Assembly: GCA_023630585.1 (NCBI GenBank)
Contig: CM042546.1
Coordinates: forward strand, 21,467,810 to 21,531,809
From: Cranoglanis bouderius
Taxonomy: Eukaryota > Chordata > Actinopteri > Siluriformes > Cranoglanididae
Direction of reading: 5' to 3'
DNA: 64,000 nt
Numbering within the stretch: the first letter of the stretch is position 1; every line of letters starts with the position of its first letter. Of the stretch, positions 1 to 11,615 are shown one piece after another. The notes beneath the pieces were generated by a model that saw nothing but the letters and a program-made list of their open reading frames with translations, was not told the origin of the DNA and made no database searches. The translations under genes and the position numbers were made by a program.

Positions 1-343
1 AAATATTAATTTTTACAAAGTCTGCTGCCTCAGTTTTTATGATGGCAATTTGCATATACTCCAGAATGTTATGAAGAGTGATCAGATGAATTGCAATTAA
101 TTTCAAACTCCCTCTTTGCCATGAAAATGAACTTAATCCCAAAAAAACATGTCCACTGCATTTCAGCCCTTCCACAAAAGGACCAGCTGACATCATGTCA
201 GTGATTCTCTCGTTAACACAGGTGAGAGTGTTAACGAGGACAAGGCTGGAGATCACTCTGTCATGCTGATTGAGTTAGAATAACAGACTGGAAGCTTTAA
301 AAGGAGGGTGGTGCTTGAAATTATTGTTCTTCCTCTGTTAACT

Positions 344-1360
344 ATGGTTACCTGCAAGGAAACACGTGCAGCCATCATTGCTTTGCACAAAAAGGGATTC
401 ACAGGCAAGGATATTGCTGCTAGTAAGATTGCACCTAAATCAACCATTTATCAGATCATCAAGACCTTAAAGGAGAGAGGTTCAACTGTTGCGAAGAAGG
501 CTTCAGGGCACCCAAGAAAGTCCAGCAAGCGCCAGGACCGTCTCCTAAAGTTGATTCAGCTGCGGGATCGGGGCACCACCAGTGCAGAGCTTGCTCAGGA
601 ATGGCAGCAGGCAGGTGTGAGTGCGTCTGCATGCACAGTAAGGCGAAGACTTTTGGAGGATGGCCTGGTGTCAAGAAGGGCAGCAAAGAAGCCACTTCTC
701 TCCAGGAAAAACATCAGGGACAGACTGCTATTCTGCAAAAAGTACAGGGATTGGACTGCTGAGGACTGGGGTAATGTCATTTTCTCTGATGAATCCCCTT
801 TCCGATTGTTTGGGGCATCTGGAAAAAAGCTTGTCCGGAGAAGAAAAGGTGAGCGCTACCATCAGTCCTGTGTCATGCCAACAGTAAAGCATCCTGAGAC
901 CACTCATGTGTGGGGTTGCTTCTCAGCCAAGGGAGTGGGCTCACTCACAATTTTGCCTAAGAACACAGCCATGAATAAAGAATGGTACAAAAACATCCTC
1001 AGAGAGCAACTTCTCCCAACCGTCCAAGAACAGTTTGGTGACGAACAATGCCTTTTCCAGCATGATGGGGCACCTTGCCACAAGGCAAAAGTGATAACGT
1101 AGTGGCTCGGGGAACAAAACATCGACATTTTGGGTCCATGGCCAGGAAATTCCCCAGACCTTAATCCCATTGAGAATTTGTGGTCAATCCTCAAGAGGCA
1201 GGTGGACAAACAAAAACCCACAAACTCTGACAAACTCCAAGTATTGATTATGCAAGAATGGGCTGCCATCAGTCAGGATGTGGCCCAGAAGTTGATTGAC
1301 AGCATGCCAGGGCGAATTGCAGGGGTCTTGAAAAAGAAGGGTCAACACTGCAAATATTGA
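344..1360 (+). pseudogene. Tc1-like DD35E transposase with one in-frame amber stop
   Basis: This frame would encode about 338 residues, the usual length for Tc1-like transposases, which cut and paste DNA at TA sites in the nucleus. The ATG at 344 (MVTCKET) starts the conserved part; an upstream in-frame ATG at 308 adds only 12 residues that do not look conserved. In order: an N-terminal helix-turn-helix (GKDIAASKIAPKSTIYQII), a basic linker (HPRKSSKRQ), a second helix-turn-helix (TSAELAQEWQQAGVSAS), then the catalytic core. Catalytic Asp codons are at 788 (FSDES) and 1064 (QHDGAPCH); the Glu codon is at 1172 (NPIENLW). There are 35 residues between the second Asp and the Glu, one more than the DD34E usual in fish Tc1 elements. 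A TAG at 1100-1102, eleven codons after the second Asp, interrupts the frame; reading continues in the same frame to GQHCKY and TGA at 1360. No frameshift was seen. Without readthrough the product lacks the catalytic Glu. Confidence 0.92.
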
Positions 1361-1388
1361 CTCTTTGCATAAAATTCATGTAATTGTC

Positions 1389-1394
1389 AATAAA
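1389..1394 (+). promoter_or_regulatory. Candidate polyadenylation signal AATAAA of the transposase
   Basis: AATAAA lies 28 bp after the transposase stop codon and before the right inverted repeat, where a Tc1 transcript would be expected to end. The hexamer is common by chance in AT-rich DNA, so position is the main support. Confidence 0.45.
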
Positions 1395-1538
1395 AGCCAT
1401 TGACACTTATGAAATGCTTGTGATTATACTTCAGTAACAGTTAGTAACATCTGACAAAAAGATCTAAAAACACTGAAGCAGTAGACTTTGTGAAAATTAA
1501 TATTTGTGTCACTCTCAAAACTTTTGGCCACGGCTGTA

Positions 1539-2425
1539 TAGTCTTACTTTGTTCTTCTATAAAACAACTCATTAAAAGGGATGGAGCCATCTTTCTGCAT
1601 CACTATAAAGGAAAACAGGGACAGTCTTACGCATCACTGAGACTATCAAACAGCTACGACAAACAATCATGTAGATCCTCTCACAAAGAAATGTTTGCTA
1701 TGAAAACCTCTTAATCTTGGAGGTCTTTAAGAGCGTTCTGTCAACAAAAAGAGCCAAGAACAAGATCTGAAGGACTCCTAATCCAGAAATAGATAAAGAA
1801 CTCCCCTTCTGAGCTAGCATGAAACATAAAAGTGGAGCACGCTGAACTATACGAATCATCACTGAAAGGTCAACATTAGCACAAGAAACATTCTGAACTG
1901 GGATTAATGTTCTGCAAAATGTTTTCTCGAATGCATATCTTTGCCAAAGCTTGCCCTTATAGAAAATTGACATTTTTTTTCAATCATCATTGCAGATTCC
2001 TAAGTCTATTGGACCATATGCCGTTGTCGTTTCATCAATCCAAAATCATCCAATCGTTAAACTCCTAACCGTAGAGACGGTTAAATCCTTATCCGCCTAA
2101 GAACAAAAGTTTTGACACTTTTTTTTTTTTTTTTTTTTAAATGCATATTCTCCTCCTGCACTGGTTTTATCTTGCAAGGGCACATTATGTCAGGGGTGTG
2201 AAGTTTCCGAAGTGCTTTGCTGTCAACATTTTTACCCACGCTTCGACAGAATCTTTATGATGCATATTTCATCAAAGCATTTAGCATATCTTTGATTTTC
2301 CGGATGTCTGGGAGAGGGCTCACTTTTTTACATTTTCTCATTGTGACAGGAAATCCAGCCCTCTGTCGATCCACCCTCTTTGAACGAAGTCTCAAGGTCA
2401 AAAGTTCATTATAATAATAAAAAGT
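1539..2425. other. Intergenic stretch, no feature supported
   Basis: I see no coding frame or repeat family here. A poly-T run lies at about 2119-2138. The open frames present are short and lack recognisable motifs. Confidence 0.5.
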
Positions 2426-2429
2426 TTTA

Positions 2430-2570
2430 AGGTGATCAGCTGCATGAAATCCGCCGTAGAAACGATACTATGGAAACAACAACGTATTAGAATGAGCGTA
2501 TTGATATAAACCTGTGACTTGCAGCTGTACTACTGTACTTCTAACCAATCAGAATCCGGAATGCAACTCA
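2430..2570 (+). repeat. Copy of dispersed MITE-like family H
   Basis: This carries landmarks shared with other copies in the window: a block near GAAACGATA, then ACGTATTAGAA, a piece ending ATAAACCTG, GCAGCTG, and AACCAATCAGAATCC at about 2542. Other partial copies are near 8290, 24560, 29060, 33425, 35230, 40983 (minus), 43145 and 47665 (minus). No coding capacity is seen, so this is probably a non-autonomous DNA element. Edges are not resolved. Confidence 0.6.
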
Positions 2571-3199
2571 TGCTTATGAGATGGAAAACACGTTTAGACA
2601 TGTACATCCTCAGAGACACTCACATTCATTTTTATGTAAATCACGAGAGAGAAGAGAACCGGTTCTTATTAATGAACCTCATTTCAAAGCCACATTAGCG
2701 ATATAAGACTTCCTGTACCACTTAATTTAGTTCAAATGTCTCCCACTGCTCCTACTCCAGCCGAATTTATACTTTTATCTTCCCTTTTCTTTCTATGAAT
2801 GCAGTTCGCATTACACAGGGAGCAGAGAGAGAAGAGGGAGGGAGTGAATGAAATATCCCGAGAGCACATGTGTGTTTAAGTATTAGAATATGATTACGTG
2901 CCATTCAACTCTTACAATCCAGTAAGTAACATAAGTGCTGCCTGTCATTATCCTCCCACCAGTTCTGGAGCCTGTTTCCATGACAACATCAACTTAAATA
3001 AGCATCAGCATGGATGCGTATCGGACTGATTCAGACATTTTCCTGAGGCAGGAGGTAGTTATTTACTCGAGAATGGAAAAAGAGTAAAATATAACTTAAA
3101 GAAGATTGATGGGTTTGACAAAAGCCTGGATACTGCACCAGTGAGCACTGGTGCCAAACTGCTGTGCAAAGTAGAGGTATGCGGAGGACTGCATTTCTG

Positions 3200-3912
3200 A
3201 TCCCATTTCTGAAGGAACTCCAACCAATCTTGCCCACTCCTCCTGACAATTTGACCAAGCCTCTCTGCTCCTGAAGGACTTCTGACCAATCCCATAGACT
3301 CTTGAAGAAACTCTGACCAATCCTGCCTGCTCCCCCCAGAAAGTTTGACCAAACCCAAAAGAATTCTCAGCAATCATGGCTGGTCCAGAAGGAATTCTCA
3401 GCAATTCTGTCCATTCCTGATGGAATTCTACACCAAATCTGCATATTCCCTCAGAATGTTTCACTACTCCAGTCTACTCCAAAAGAAATTATGACCAATC
3501 CTATCTACTTCCGATGGAAGTCTGCCCAGTCCCAATCACTTCTGAAGGAAATCTGACCAATCGTGCCCACTCCAACAGAAAGTTTTATCAATCCCATCCG
3601 CTCTCAAAGGAATTCTTACTAATTCTGCCCACTCCCAAAGTAATTCTGACCAATCCTACCAACTCCCTACAGAAAGTTTAACCAATTCCACTTGTCCCCA
3701 AAGGAATTTGGACCATTTCTGCCCACTGCTGAAGGACTTCTGACAACTCCTGCACACTCCCATGGGAATTTTGACCAAACCGGCCCACTCCTGAAGGAAT
3801 TATGATCAATACTGCCCACTCCCACAGACATTTTTTACCAATCCCATCCGCTCCCACAGAAACGTTGACCAATCCCACCAATGGAATTCTGGCCAATCCC
3901 ACCTACTCTCAG
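3200..3912. repeat. Minisatellite A, unit about 32 bp, degenerate
   Basis: A run of about twenty diverged units. The recurring phrases are CCAATCCTGCCCACTCC, a GAAGGAATTCTGAC block, and CAGAAAGTTTGACC in some units. Measured spacings between successive ACCAATC motifs are 31-33 bp. The ORFs crossing it are repeat by-products. The array stops abruptly at an AT-rich stretch near 3912. Confidence 0.85.
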
Positions 3913-4022
3913 TTATTATTTTTGTTTCTAACTGCACACTATTTTATAATTTATATTTTCTAATATTTTTTTTCCCCAAACTAGCAATTTAATCATTTAA
4001 ACCTGACTAGATAAGGCAGTTA
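3913..4022. other. AT-rich spacer
   Basis: Short AT-rich sequence between minisatellite A and the following long-TIR element; nothing else seen. Confidence 0.4.
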
Positions 4023-4024
4023 TA

Positions 4025-5100
4025 CGGTGGCCGAGAAGTGCAAAACAAAATAACAAATCCGACAACAAAATAACAAGTCAGACAAAACGGAAAAGGTAGG
4101 TATGGTTTGCAAATGGAATACTTACCGCTGACTGGATGAGACATCTAACCTCAAAGTAGCATCAAATTAATTCCATTTTCTCCTTTCTTGCCAGTAGAAA
4201 CGTTTGTTCTTTTCTTAGTTTTAAAGTTTCACTATTGAAAAAACTGGTTTAAAGGGAACACAGAAGTCCACACACTGAAAAAAAGCTCACTAAATTGAAT
4301 TGAGTTACATTAACATAATTTGTTTTTGTACATCCAACATGATTTGATCATATACAGTATTTTCAATGCCCTGAAAAAAAAAATCAAACTCCATGCTCTC
4401 ACCTGAGCTGCGGATAAAACCCAGGTTGCTGGTATTCTGCAACAACCATATTACCGCTGCGCTATTGTATCACACACACTTTAGCCATGTTAATTTAAAT
4501 ACTGTAGCGCCAGCATCCCGACATTTCAGTGTAACTGGTTTATGTTAATACTATGTGAATTGATCCCGCTCATTTCACATAATTCAATCTTGTAATTAGA
4601 AACTTGTTCAAATTAAGTTAGGCATAAGCAATTAAATCATGTTTTGATGAGAAACATAATATTTTTATGTAAACCATACATAATTTTTTCTTAAATCTAA
4701 CTGACCACACATTCCATTCACCGCAGCCTGCTGTATTTCCTGTATATCTTGATTGGCAGATGTCTCGTCCAATCAGCGGTAAGTATTCCATTCGCAAATT
4801 ATACCTACCTGTTCTGTTTCATCTGACTTGTTATTTTGTTGTCAGATTTGTTATTTTGTTTCCAGATTGATTTTGTTTTCGGATTTGTTATTTTGTTTCC
4901 GGATTTGTTGTTTTGTTATATTGTTTTCGGATTTGTTATTTTGTTACTTTGTTTTCAGATTTGTTACTTTGTTAATTTGTTTTCGGATTTGTTACTTTCT
5001 TTTGTTTTCAGATTTCTTATTTTGTTTCCGAATATATTTTGCTTTCGGATGTTATTTTGTTTTCGAATTGGTTACTTTGTTTTGCACCTCTCGGCCACCG
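4025..5100. mobile_element. Non-autonomous DNA element with long unequal inverted repeats
   Basis: The ends are perfect inverted copies (CGGTGGCCGAGA at left, its complement with one change at right) flanked by TA. The left repeat runs to about 4146 and ends in a block reading GGAATACTTACCGCTGA then GAGACATCT; the complement of that block is at 4758-4800. So the inverted repeats are about 120 bp (left) and 340 bp (right). The difference is an expanded tandem array in the right arm. The 600-bp core has no transposase motif or long frame. The TA flanks would suit several superfamilies, so I leave the class open. Confidence 0.8.
4825..5080. repeat. Subterminal tandem array inside the 4025-5100 element
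   Basis: About eleven variable units of 17-28 bp built on GATTTGTTATTTTGTTTTCG. The left arm holds only two to three units of the complementary sequence (4048-4086). The array produces overlapping ORFs with FCFRICYFV-like repeats, which are not genes. Confidence 0.85.
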
Positions 5101-5102
5101 TA

Positions 5103-6108
5103 CAGTTACAGTTACCAGTTGGTAAGTAAGCAGTAGTTTACCAACCACACCACCTGCATTAGCCTAAAAACTGCCTGGTCCCATTTGCATGAAAGTGAAA
5201 ATGCTGTCTTTTGTCCCACAGGATCCCAGTTCCTACATGCCCAGTTAAGCACAACAAATACACATTAATCTCTATGTCAAACAGGTATAATTGTCATCTT
5301 ATTCATATACACGTGGGACAAATTGTCATCCTTCATGGACCCGGGTGAAAGACACAACATAATACAAGATGTACTTACAACTTACATAGAGCAAAAAAAA
5401 TGTGAGTTTATGGCACAGGAAAACAGTGCAGCACAATACAATACATATGCAGGGCAGTTCACAACACATTATATGGAAAAAATTAGGACGATGATCACGA
5501 GGCCAAATCTCGATGATGCCACAGCCAAATGGGATTCCAAGGGAGTGTAATTGACCGTGCTCTTTGAGTGGGTGGGATCGTGTTACTCTCTTCCCTGTCA
5601 ATCAGTGCTGAGAGTGGGTGTTGAGCAGCCTGACTATCTCGGAGAACAAGCTGTAGCCCTGATGCTGTGGTAGTTTCTGCTAGACAGTAAGGGGGTAAAG
5701 AGTCCATGACATAAGTGGGAGGCCATCAAAACTTTATGGATGCAAGGGAGACTGTGATGATGTTCTCAGCTGGATTCTTTATGCGTTCTGGGACACTGCG
5801 GTGACCATAACAACATCGTGGCTCAGGAGGGTAAAGACTGGCTTTCTTCTTCATACGCTGCAGGAAATTGAGACGCTGCTGGGTTTTTTTTTTGTGAAGC
5901 AGGCAGTGTAGAGGATCCAGCTCAACACCTCTTGCAAGCACTTGATAGCTGTTAGCTGTCATATTTAATGATAAATGATGGTGTTCGCCCAAAGCTCTGT
6001 TAGTCCGTTGTTTGCTTCACCTTCTTTCCACTTTCCAGTGTTTTTTTTTTCCTCCTCTACTTTGGAAAATTGCGTGAGCTGGGTAATGCAGTCAGTAGAA
6101 TGCATTAG

Positions 6109-6111
<3 letters not shown>
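5103..6111. other. Intergenic stretch, no gene supported
   Basis: A pyrimidine tract followed by CACAG at 5220 resembles a plus-strand splice acceptor, but no convincing exon follows. The 75-codon frame at 5323-5550 has no family resemblance that I recognise. Confidence 0.45.

Positions 6112-6180
<69 letters not shown>
6112..6180. repeat. (TA)n microsatellite, about 34 units
   Basis: An uninterrupted TA run of about 69 bp. Unlike the TA tracts near 18.9-22.1 kb it carries no Tc1 insertion. Confidence 0.99.
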
Positions 6181-6186
<6 letters not shown>

Positions 6187-7305
6187 TCAGTTATAACCTT
6201 TGCATATGCAAATTACACCAACATTGGACTAAAAGCCATGTTTCTCTTTGTCATTCACTCACAATCCACTGATCTGGACACCTTAAATACTACACCTTCA
6301 AACACACTAGTGAGCATTTTTATCCAAACATACTTCTGATGCTTTGCTTGGCATAAGCTAGCTACAGAGGTATGCAAAATATTCCATCTGACCTATTAAA
6401 ATGAAATATCTTGACCATTTGGACCACAAACTGGCTAATAAAATATATTCTGAACTTGGATCTACCAACTTCCATTCACTGAACTGAACACCCCCTGAAG
6501 TGTAGAGGGAAAACTATTCACATAGCTGTTTCTCTGCATCTCAGGGAGAGAAAAAAAATCCCTCTTCTCTACTTCTGCAAAAACACCAGAGCTTCTTGAC
6601 TTATCAGACTGCAGATACAAGTCAGAACATTCTCTTCCTATCAGCTCCTCCATCTACCCTGCAGAAAAAAATATGCTTTCACACATAACATCTTAACCAA
6701 GTGCTGTTTTTTTCCCCTCTCTCTCTCTCTCTCTCTCTGGGGAAAAAAAAAAAAAAAAGCAGATGCTCTAAACCATAAAGTAGAAGCTGAGTAGCTTAGT
6801 ATCATGCAAAACACTCAGGAATATTTTAGTACAAGTGCTCTAAAGTTCTGGTCACTACCTACATGCAGATGAGCTGAAAGTAACAGAAATTCTGTTTCAG
6901 TAAAACGTTATGTTAGTTGACCTTAAGTTCACATTCAAGCAACAAGTCCTCTGTGTTTCTTGTAGTTTGTCTCTTGTGGGCGTGGCCTAAACATTGGTAA
7001 CATCAGAAAATCATGGTTGAAAAGAAGAGACAGGAAATGATTTACAATATTTAAAGTGTAGACATGAGCCAAAGTTGATATTTTCTGGAATATTCCTGCA
7101 GCAATAAACAGGGATGACAATTACTGGGAAATTATTGGGAACCACCATGAAAGGTCAAAGTCAAGAGGTTTAAAAACCACTGGACAACCTCCTGTCCTGC
7201 TAAAAAAAAAATAATAATAAATAAAAATCTTATAGGTGACTTAAACCACCTGAATACTCGCTTTTCTTAATGCAGTCACTTGCATGAGTGTTCATCCAGC
7301 TTCAC
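6181..7305. other. Intergenic stretch with a (CT)n run
   Basis: A (CT)n run at about 6717-6738 is followed by poly-A. No conserved coding signal was found on either strand. Confidence 0.5.
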
Positions 7306-7309
7306 ATTC

Positions 7310-7655
7310 TGTAGTGTTACAACCTGCAGCTGGACTGAAACACACTTAAATCGGAATTAAACATCATGAATCTACTGGCAAATAAAATTCATATAGTTTG
7401 CAAAATTGTTCACAAATAAGAAAAGTCGTGATTGCATAAGTATTCACCCGGGTTACTGCGAAACCCCTAAATTAGTCACAAACAAAAGTCATTTCATTAT
7501 TTAATGGCGTTGATCTGTGTGCAATTAAAGTGTCACATGATCGCAATATAAATACACCTGTTCCTGGAGGAACCTAGAGTTTATTAGAGATCGTACCTAA
7601 ACAAACAGACCAAGTTGGGGACAATGATCTGGAAAAAATATTAATCAAGGTAAGT
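7310..7655 (+). mobile_element. Decayed 5' part of a Tc1-like element
   Basis: Matches, from memory, a fish Tc1 5' region. The landmarks are GTCGTGATTGCATAAGTATT at 7425, GTGCAATTAAAGTGTCACA near 7518, ATAAATACACCTGTTC at 7549 and a GAACCTAGAGTTTATTAGAG block. A related piece lies at 58850. The coding part is lost. The relic ends near CAAGGTAAGT at 7644, a good donor-like sequence with no partner seen. Confidence 0.65.
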
Positions 7656-8150
7656 CTAAACACTTATTAAACACTTAGTTAAATCCATTATTAAAAATGA
7701 AAAGCTTAGAGGAGACTGTACAGTACATGACAAGTCAGTAGCTGCGTAAATCATGGATTAGTCAGGGTAATTCTGAAGGCACACAACAGTTTCTAGCCAC
7801 AAACCTATATCCACTCCTACACTTTTCCTGTGAAATGGACCAGCTGCTGAAAATTAAAGTCCTTTTTGAGACTCTGCCGCTGTGTGAAGTTGGACAATAG
7901 CTTATTTTCTCATTCTTTCCTGACTTTTGACTGACACCAAATCTCTCTGTAGTATTAAGCTCTTCTGGGCAGGAGATCGATGCAGTCACTCCTGTAGGGT
8001 TTCAGCTTCAGGGTCATCGCTCCGATTTTTCCCATCACCAGTGGGACTCCCATGATTACACCTTCTGTTTCGAGCTCTGCTATTTCTCCAGCTTCTGCTT
8101 TTCTTTTTTTCCTTTTTCCTTTTTTCTGATCGTTTTTATTTCTTTAATAA
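7656..8150. other. Intergenic stretch, no feature supported
   Basis: Nothing beyond short unrelated frames and a pyrimidine-rich patch at 8090-8130. Confidence 0.45.
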
Positions 8151-8154
8151 GCAT

Positions 8155-8375
8155 TCTTACTGAGGAGATTTGTCATTAATTAAGGATAAAACTCTCCTTG
8201 TCATGCTGCTGTAGGAAAATAAATCAACAACATGGTGGTGGGATGATGAGCTGGAGTTTGTTTCCACCCCAAAGTGTTTTATTTCTCTTGTACCACAGCA
8301 AGAGCTACTGTTATAGAAAATGAATCGCCACCTTCTGACCAATCAGAATCCAGAATCCGACATCATCGTGTGTAC
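8155..8375 (+). repeat. Decayed copy of MITE-like family H/K
   Basis: Contains GTGTTTTATTTCTCTTGTAC (about 8273), then CACAGCAAGAGC, then TTCTGACCAATCAGAATCC (about 8333). The same order is seen at 35185-35390. Confidence 0.6.
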
Positions 8376-9560
8376 TAAAAGGGTTTTAAATGCAGTCATC
8401 GCACATTTGTTCGAACACATGCACTTACAAAACGTTGCCCAGGGAACATTTGAAATGTTTGAGTAGATTTCGCTTTAGGCTTTTCATTAAGTATGATTTG
8501 ATTTCCAATCCTAATTATAATTATAGATGCATATTTTTAATTAATGACAAAGTATTATGGCTTTGTGCTTGTGAGTCATTAATCTCACTCGCTGTGGAGT
8601 AATTAACAGCAAAATATTATCTGGCTGTGAGAGACTGTTAGAAATTAAAATAATTATACATATATTTGCGAGTTATTTATATTTATACAGGTCACTCATT
8701 TAGGAAGAGCAAAAGTTTTTTTTTTTTTTTTTTTAGAAACCCAAATGTATTTTTTTTTCCTCCGGCTCTGATCGGTATAAAATTCTTTCAGCATATTTCT
8801 TTCTTTCTTTCTGCTTCTCTGCAATCAGATTCTGTTCTCTTCAGTTTCTCCTCTCCTTCACATTTCGTCTTCTTTTTTTCTTTGATTGTGGGTGAGCGCC
8901 AAAGATTTTTCAAACCTAGGAGAAAGCCTCAGATGGAGTGGGCGCAAGGTCTCATTGGGGAAAAAGAAGGAGAAGAAAAAGAGAGATCCTATTCAGCATT
9001 ATAATCACTCGCTTTCAGTGATGCTTCAATGTTTCTTTTTCTCGTCTATCATATGTATCACTTAATTCTCTTTAGAGTTCAAAGAAATTAGTATAAAATT
9101 AGCTAATCGGTATGAGATAAAAGCTGGAGTGTATGGGTCATGACCAGAAAGCCAGCAGTCTTTGCAGATGCAAAGTCTCATGAGATAAGACTGTGTTTAA
9201 TCAGACTGTTTGTGTGTTATATTATGTAACGCAATCTGTATCTGTTTAGTTCTCCAAATATGGGGGGAAAAAAAGAGCCCAGTTTAGACCATGCCCTCTA
9301 CTGGTTTAAATCCGAATACAAATACATGTACTATAATATTTTGTAGCTGTTGAAAAAGAAGCCTTTGTTTTATTCACAAATTATAACAAATCCAAACAAA
9401 TACTAATTTGCAGAAAATAACTTGTACATTTCCTCAAATTCAGCTCCGCCCTGAGGAACTTTCTGTCCCAGTGCCCATAGACATACTTCCTAGTCTCAAC
9501 CAGATGCCCTGTGAACCATTCTGGCAAGCAATCTAAAAATAATTGTGTGTGTATCCATTA
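8376..9560. other. Intergenic stretch, no feature supported
   Basis: T-rich runs at 8717-8734 and 8751-8760 and a pyrimidine-rich patch at 8800-8885. The 112-codon frame across them is low-complexity and not credible as a gene. Confidence 0.45.
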
Positions 9561-9744
9561 TTGACTATAACTTACATTGAACCAATCACATTCACTCTCA
9601 TGTTCAAAAGTAAGCATCATACAGCTGTCATCAATAAAATCATTCTGATTAACCACAAACAAAGACCAGCGTTTTCTGTTGGATTTCCTTCACATCTTCT
9701 TGGTTTCATCTGGCTGCTGAAGCAATGGTCCGCAACATGCAGAG

Positions 9745-10690
9745 TTTACAAAGCATGCACTTGCTGAAAGGTATCAATCAGGAGAGGGGTATAAAAGAAT
9801 TTCCAAAACATTAGATGTACCGTGGAACACTGAAGGCCATCATCAACAAATAGAGAAAATGGAGCACCAGTGACCTCACCAAGGACAGGAATCCCCTTCA
9901 AAACGACAAGACAGAAACTTACCAGGGAGGCTGCCAAGAGACATACATCAACATTAAAGGAGCTGCAGGAATTGCTGACAAGTACTGATTACTCTCTACA
10001 TGTGACAACAATCTCTTGTATTCTTCACATGTCTGGGGTAGGGTGGTTAGACGGAAACTCTTTCTCGCAAAAAAACCCCCAAAAAACATCCAAGCTCAAT
10101 TAAATGACCCCAAACCATGTGGCCAAATGTGTTATAGTCTGATGAGACCAATTCAAAAAGGTACAATAATCCATAATTCCATTAATGTTTGGTGCAAAAG
10201 GATATCACCAAAAGGATGCCATACCCACGGTGAAGCATGGTTGTGGCAGCATCATGCTTTAGGGCTGCTTTTGTTCAGTCTGAGGCTTTTATCACGGTGG
10301 AGGGGATCAAGAATAGCTACAAATACCAGTCAATTTTAGTGCAAAACCTTCAGGTGTCTGCCAGTAAGCTGAAGATGAACAGGAATTTCATGTGTAATAA
10401 AATCAAAAGGTACAAAGTATTAGTTTAGGGGTGTGCACACTTATGCAACCAGGTTATTGTTTATAAGTTGTTTTTTTTGTTTTTTTCCTTTTTCCCCTTA
10501 AAAAAGTATCTGATTGTTTTTCATTTTATTTGCAATGTACCTTTACCTTTGTACTTTCATACTTTTTCCATTGATTCTGACAAAACAGAAGAAAGAATGC
10601 TTACTAGTTACATTTTATACTTTCTCTTTCTAGTGAAACTGAGACAGTCTGGTCTCTCAGGAATACAGATGAGGGGAAAGCATTAGAGCG
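9745..10690 (+). pseudogene. Heavily decayed Tc1-like transposase remnant
   Basis: Pieces of a Tc1 transposase are spread over three plus-strand frames. 9870-9960 reads TSPRTGIPFKTTRQKLTREA, a linker typical of the family, followed by a second helix-turn-helix region (STLKELQELL). Further on, CATACCCACGGTGAAGCATG and GGCAGCATCATGCT at 10220-10260 correspond to the conserved block that precedes the glycine-rich part of the core. Multiple stops and frameshifts separate them. The sequence GGGGTGTGCACACTTATGCA at 10430 resembles the inner part of a fish Tc1 right end. The copy is clearly old and inactive; its outer limits are uncertain and may begin near 9570. Confidence 0.7.
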
Positions 10691-10894
10691 GTACTTGATG
10701 GGGCACTCGTTCATGCAAAGATAATTATTCTGCTAATTAACCAGGTTTCTTCCGGAAAGTTTTAAATTAATGCATTTTGCAAAACAACACGAAAAGAACA
10801 AAAGACACCTCTTTATAATCTCACACAGCTAAACAAAGGGTAAAGCCAGCTTTTGATGGCACTTCAGTGAAGCACTGCATCAGCAATGACCATA

Positions 10895-11615
10895 TAGAGC
10901 AATATTGTTAGCTTCATAACAGATCTAAGGGAAACCGTATTACCAGTCTGATCTAAAAAGAAGTGCTTTGACCAGCCTGATTTAAAGAGAATGGTATTAA
11001 CCAGTCTGATTTACCAAAAAAAAAAAAAACCCTACTAACAAGTCAAAAGTAAAAACGAACTCTATTAATCAGTATTACCCAGTCTGATCTAAAGAGAATT
11101 GTATTATCCAGGCTGATCGCAAGGTGTTTAAACGTCAGATCTAAAGGGAACTGTGTTAAGTAGTCTGGTCAAAAGTGACCCATATTAACCAATCTGATCC
11201 AAAAAACTAGTAATGCATCTGATATAAAAAAGAATTGTATTACCCATCCTGATTTAAAAAAAAAAAAAAAAAAAAAAATCCTACCAATCTTATCTAAAAA
11301 GGCAAATGGTACTAACCATTCTGATTTAAAAAGAACAGTACTAACCAATCTGATCTAAAAAAATAATAAACTAGTCTCATCTGAAAATAACCATATTTAC
11401 CAGTCTGATCTAAAAAAAGAACTGCATTAACCAGTCTGATCTAAACATAGAACCTGACTGCCTCACCAGTCTGATCCAAGAAAAACCACCATACTGAAAA
11501 TACACCTGTACTAACCAGTGTGCTCTAAAAAGAATTGTGTTGACTGATCAGTCTGATCTAGTCTCCGTCTAAACCGAACTATATTAACGAGTCTTATCTA
11601 AAACAGAACCGAATT
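10895..11615. repeat. Minisatellite B, copy 1, unit about 30 bp
   Basis: Over twenty degenerate units built on AACCAGTCTGATCTAAA followed by GAACTGTATT. Poly-A expansions inside units (11015, 11254) break the spacing. The same unit in the same orientation forms a second array at 63355-63870. Confidence 0.88.

Larger units (their letters stand above)
1..1538 (+). mobile_element. Tc1/mariner DNA transposon, left tip cut off by window start
   Basis: The window opens inside the left terminal inverted repeat. Positions 1-34 match the reverse complement of about 1472-1505 at 31 of 34 bases. The right repeat ends in CCACGGCTG at 1536 followed by TA, the target dinucleotide used by Tc1/mariner elements. 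By symmetry about 30 bp of the left end lie outside the window. Between the repeats lies one transposase reading frame (344-1360) with an AATAAA signal after it. Overall length of about 1.57 kb fits a full-length Tc1-like element. The repeats agree well and the coding frame is nearly unbroken, so the copy looks fairly young. Family assignment to Tc1/mariner is firm; the exact subfamily is inferred. Confidence 0.93.

Noticed and set aside
4828..5136. Two overlapping Phe/Cys-rich ORFs that look like membrane repeats
   Set aside because: Pure by-products of the T-rich subterminal tandem array in the DNA element.
5200..5222. Plus-strand splice-acceptor-like tract ending CCCACAG
   Set aside because: No open conserved exon or donor follows, and such tracts are frequent by chance.
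5323..5550. 75-codon plus-strand frame with even composition
   Set aside because: No recognisable family and no promoter or splice support.
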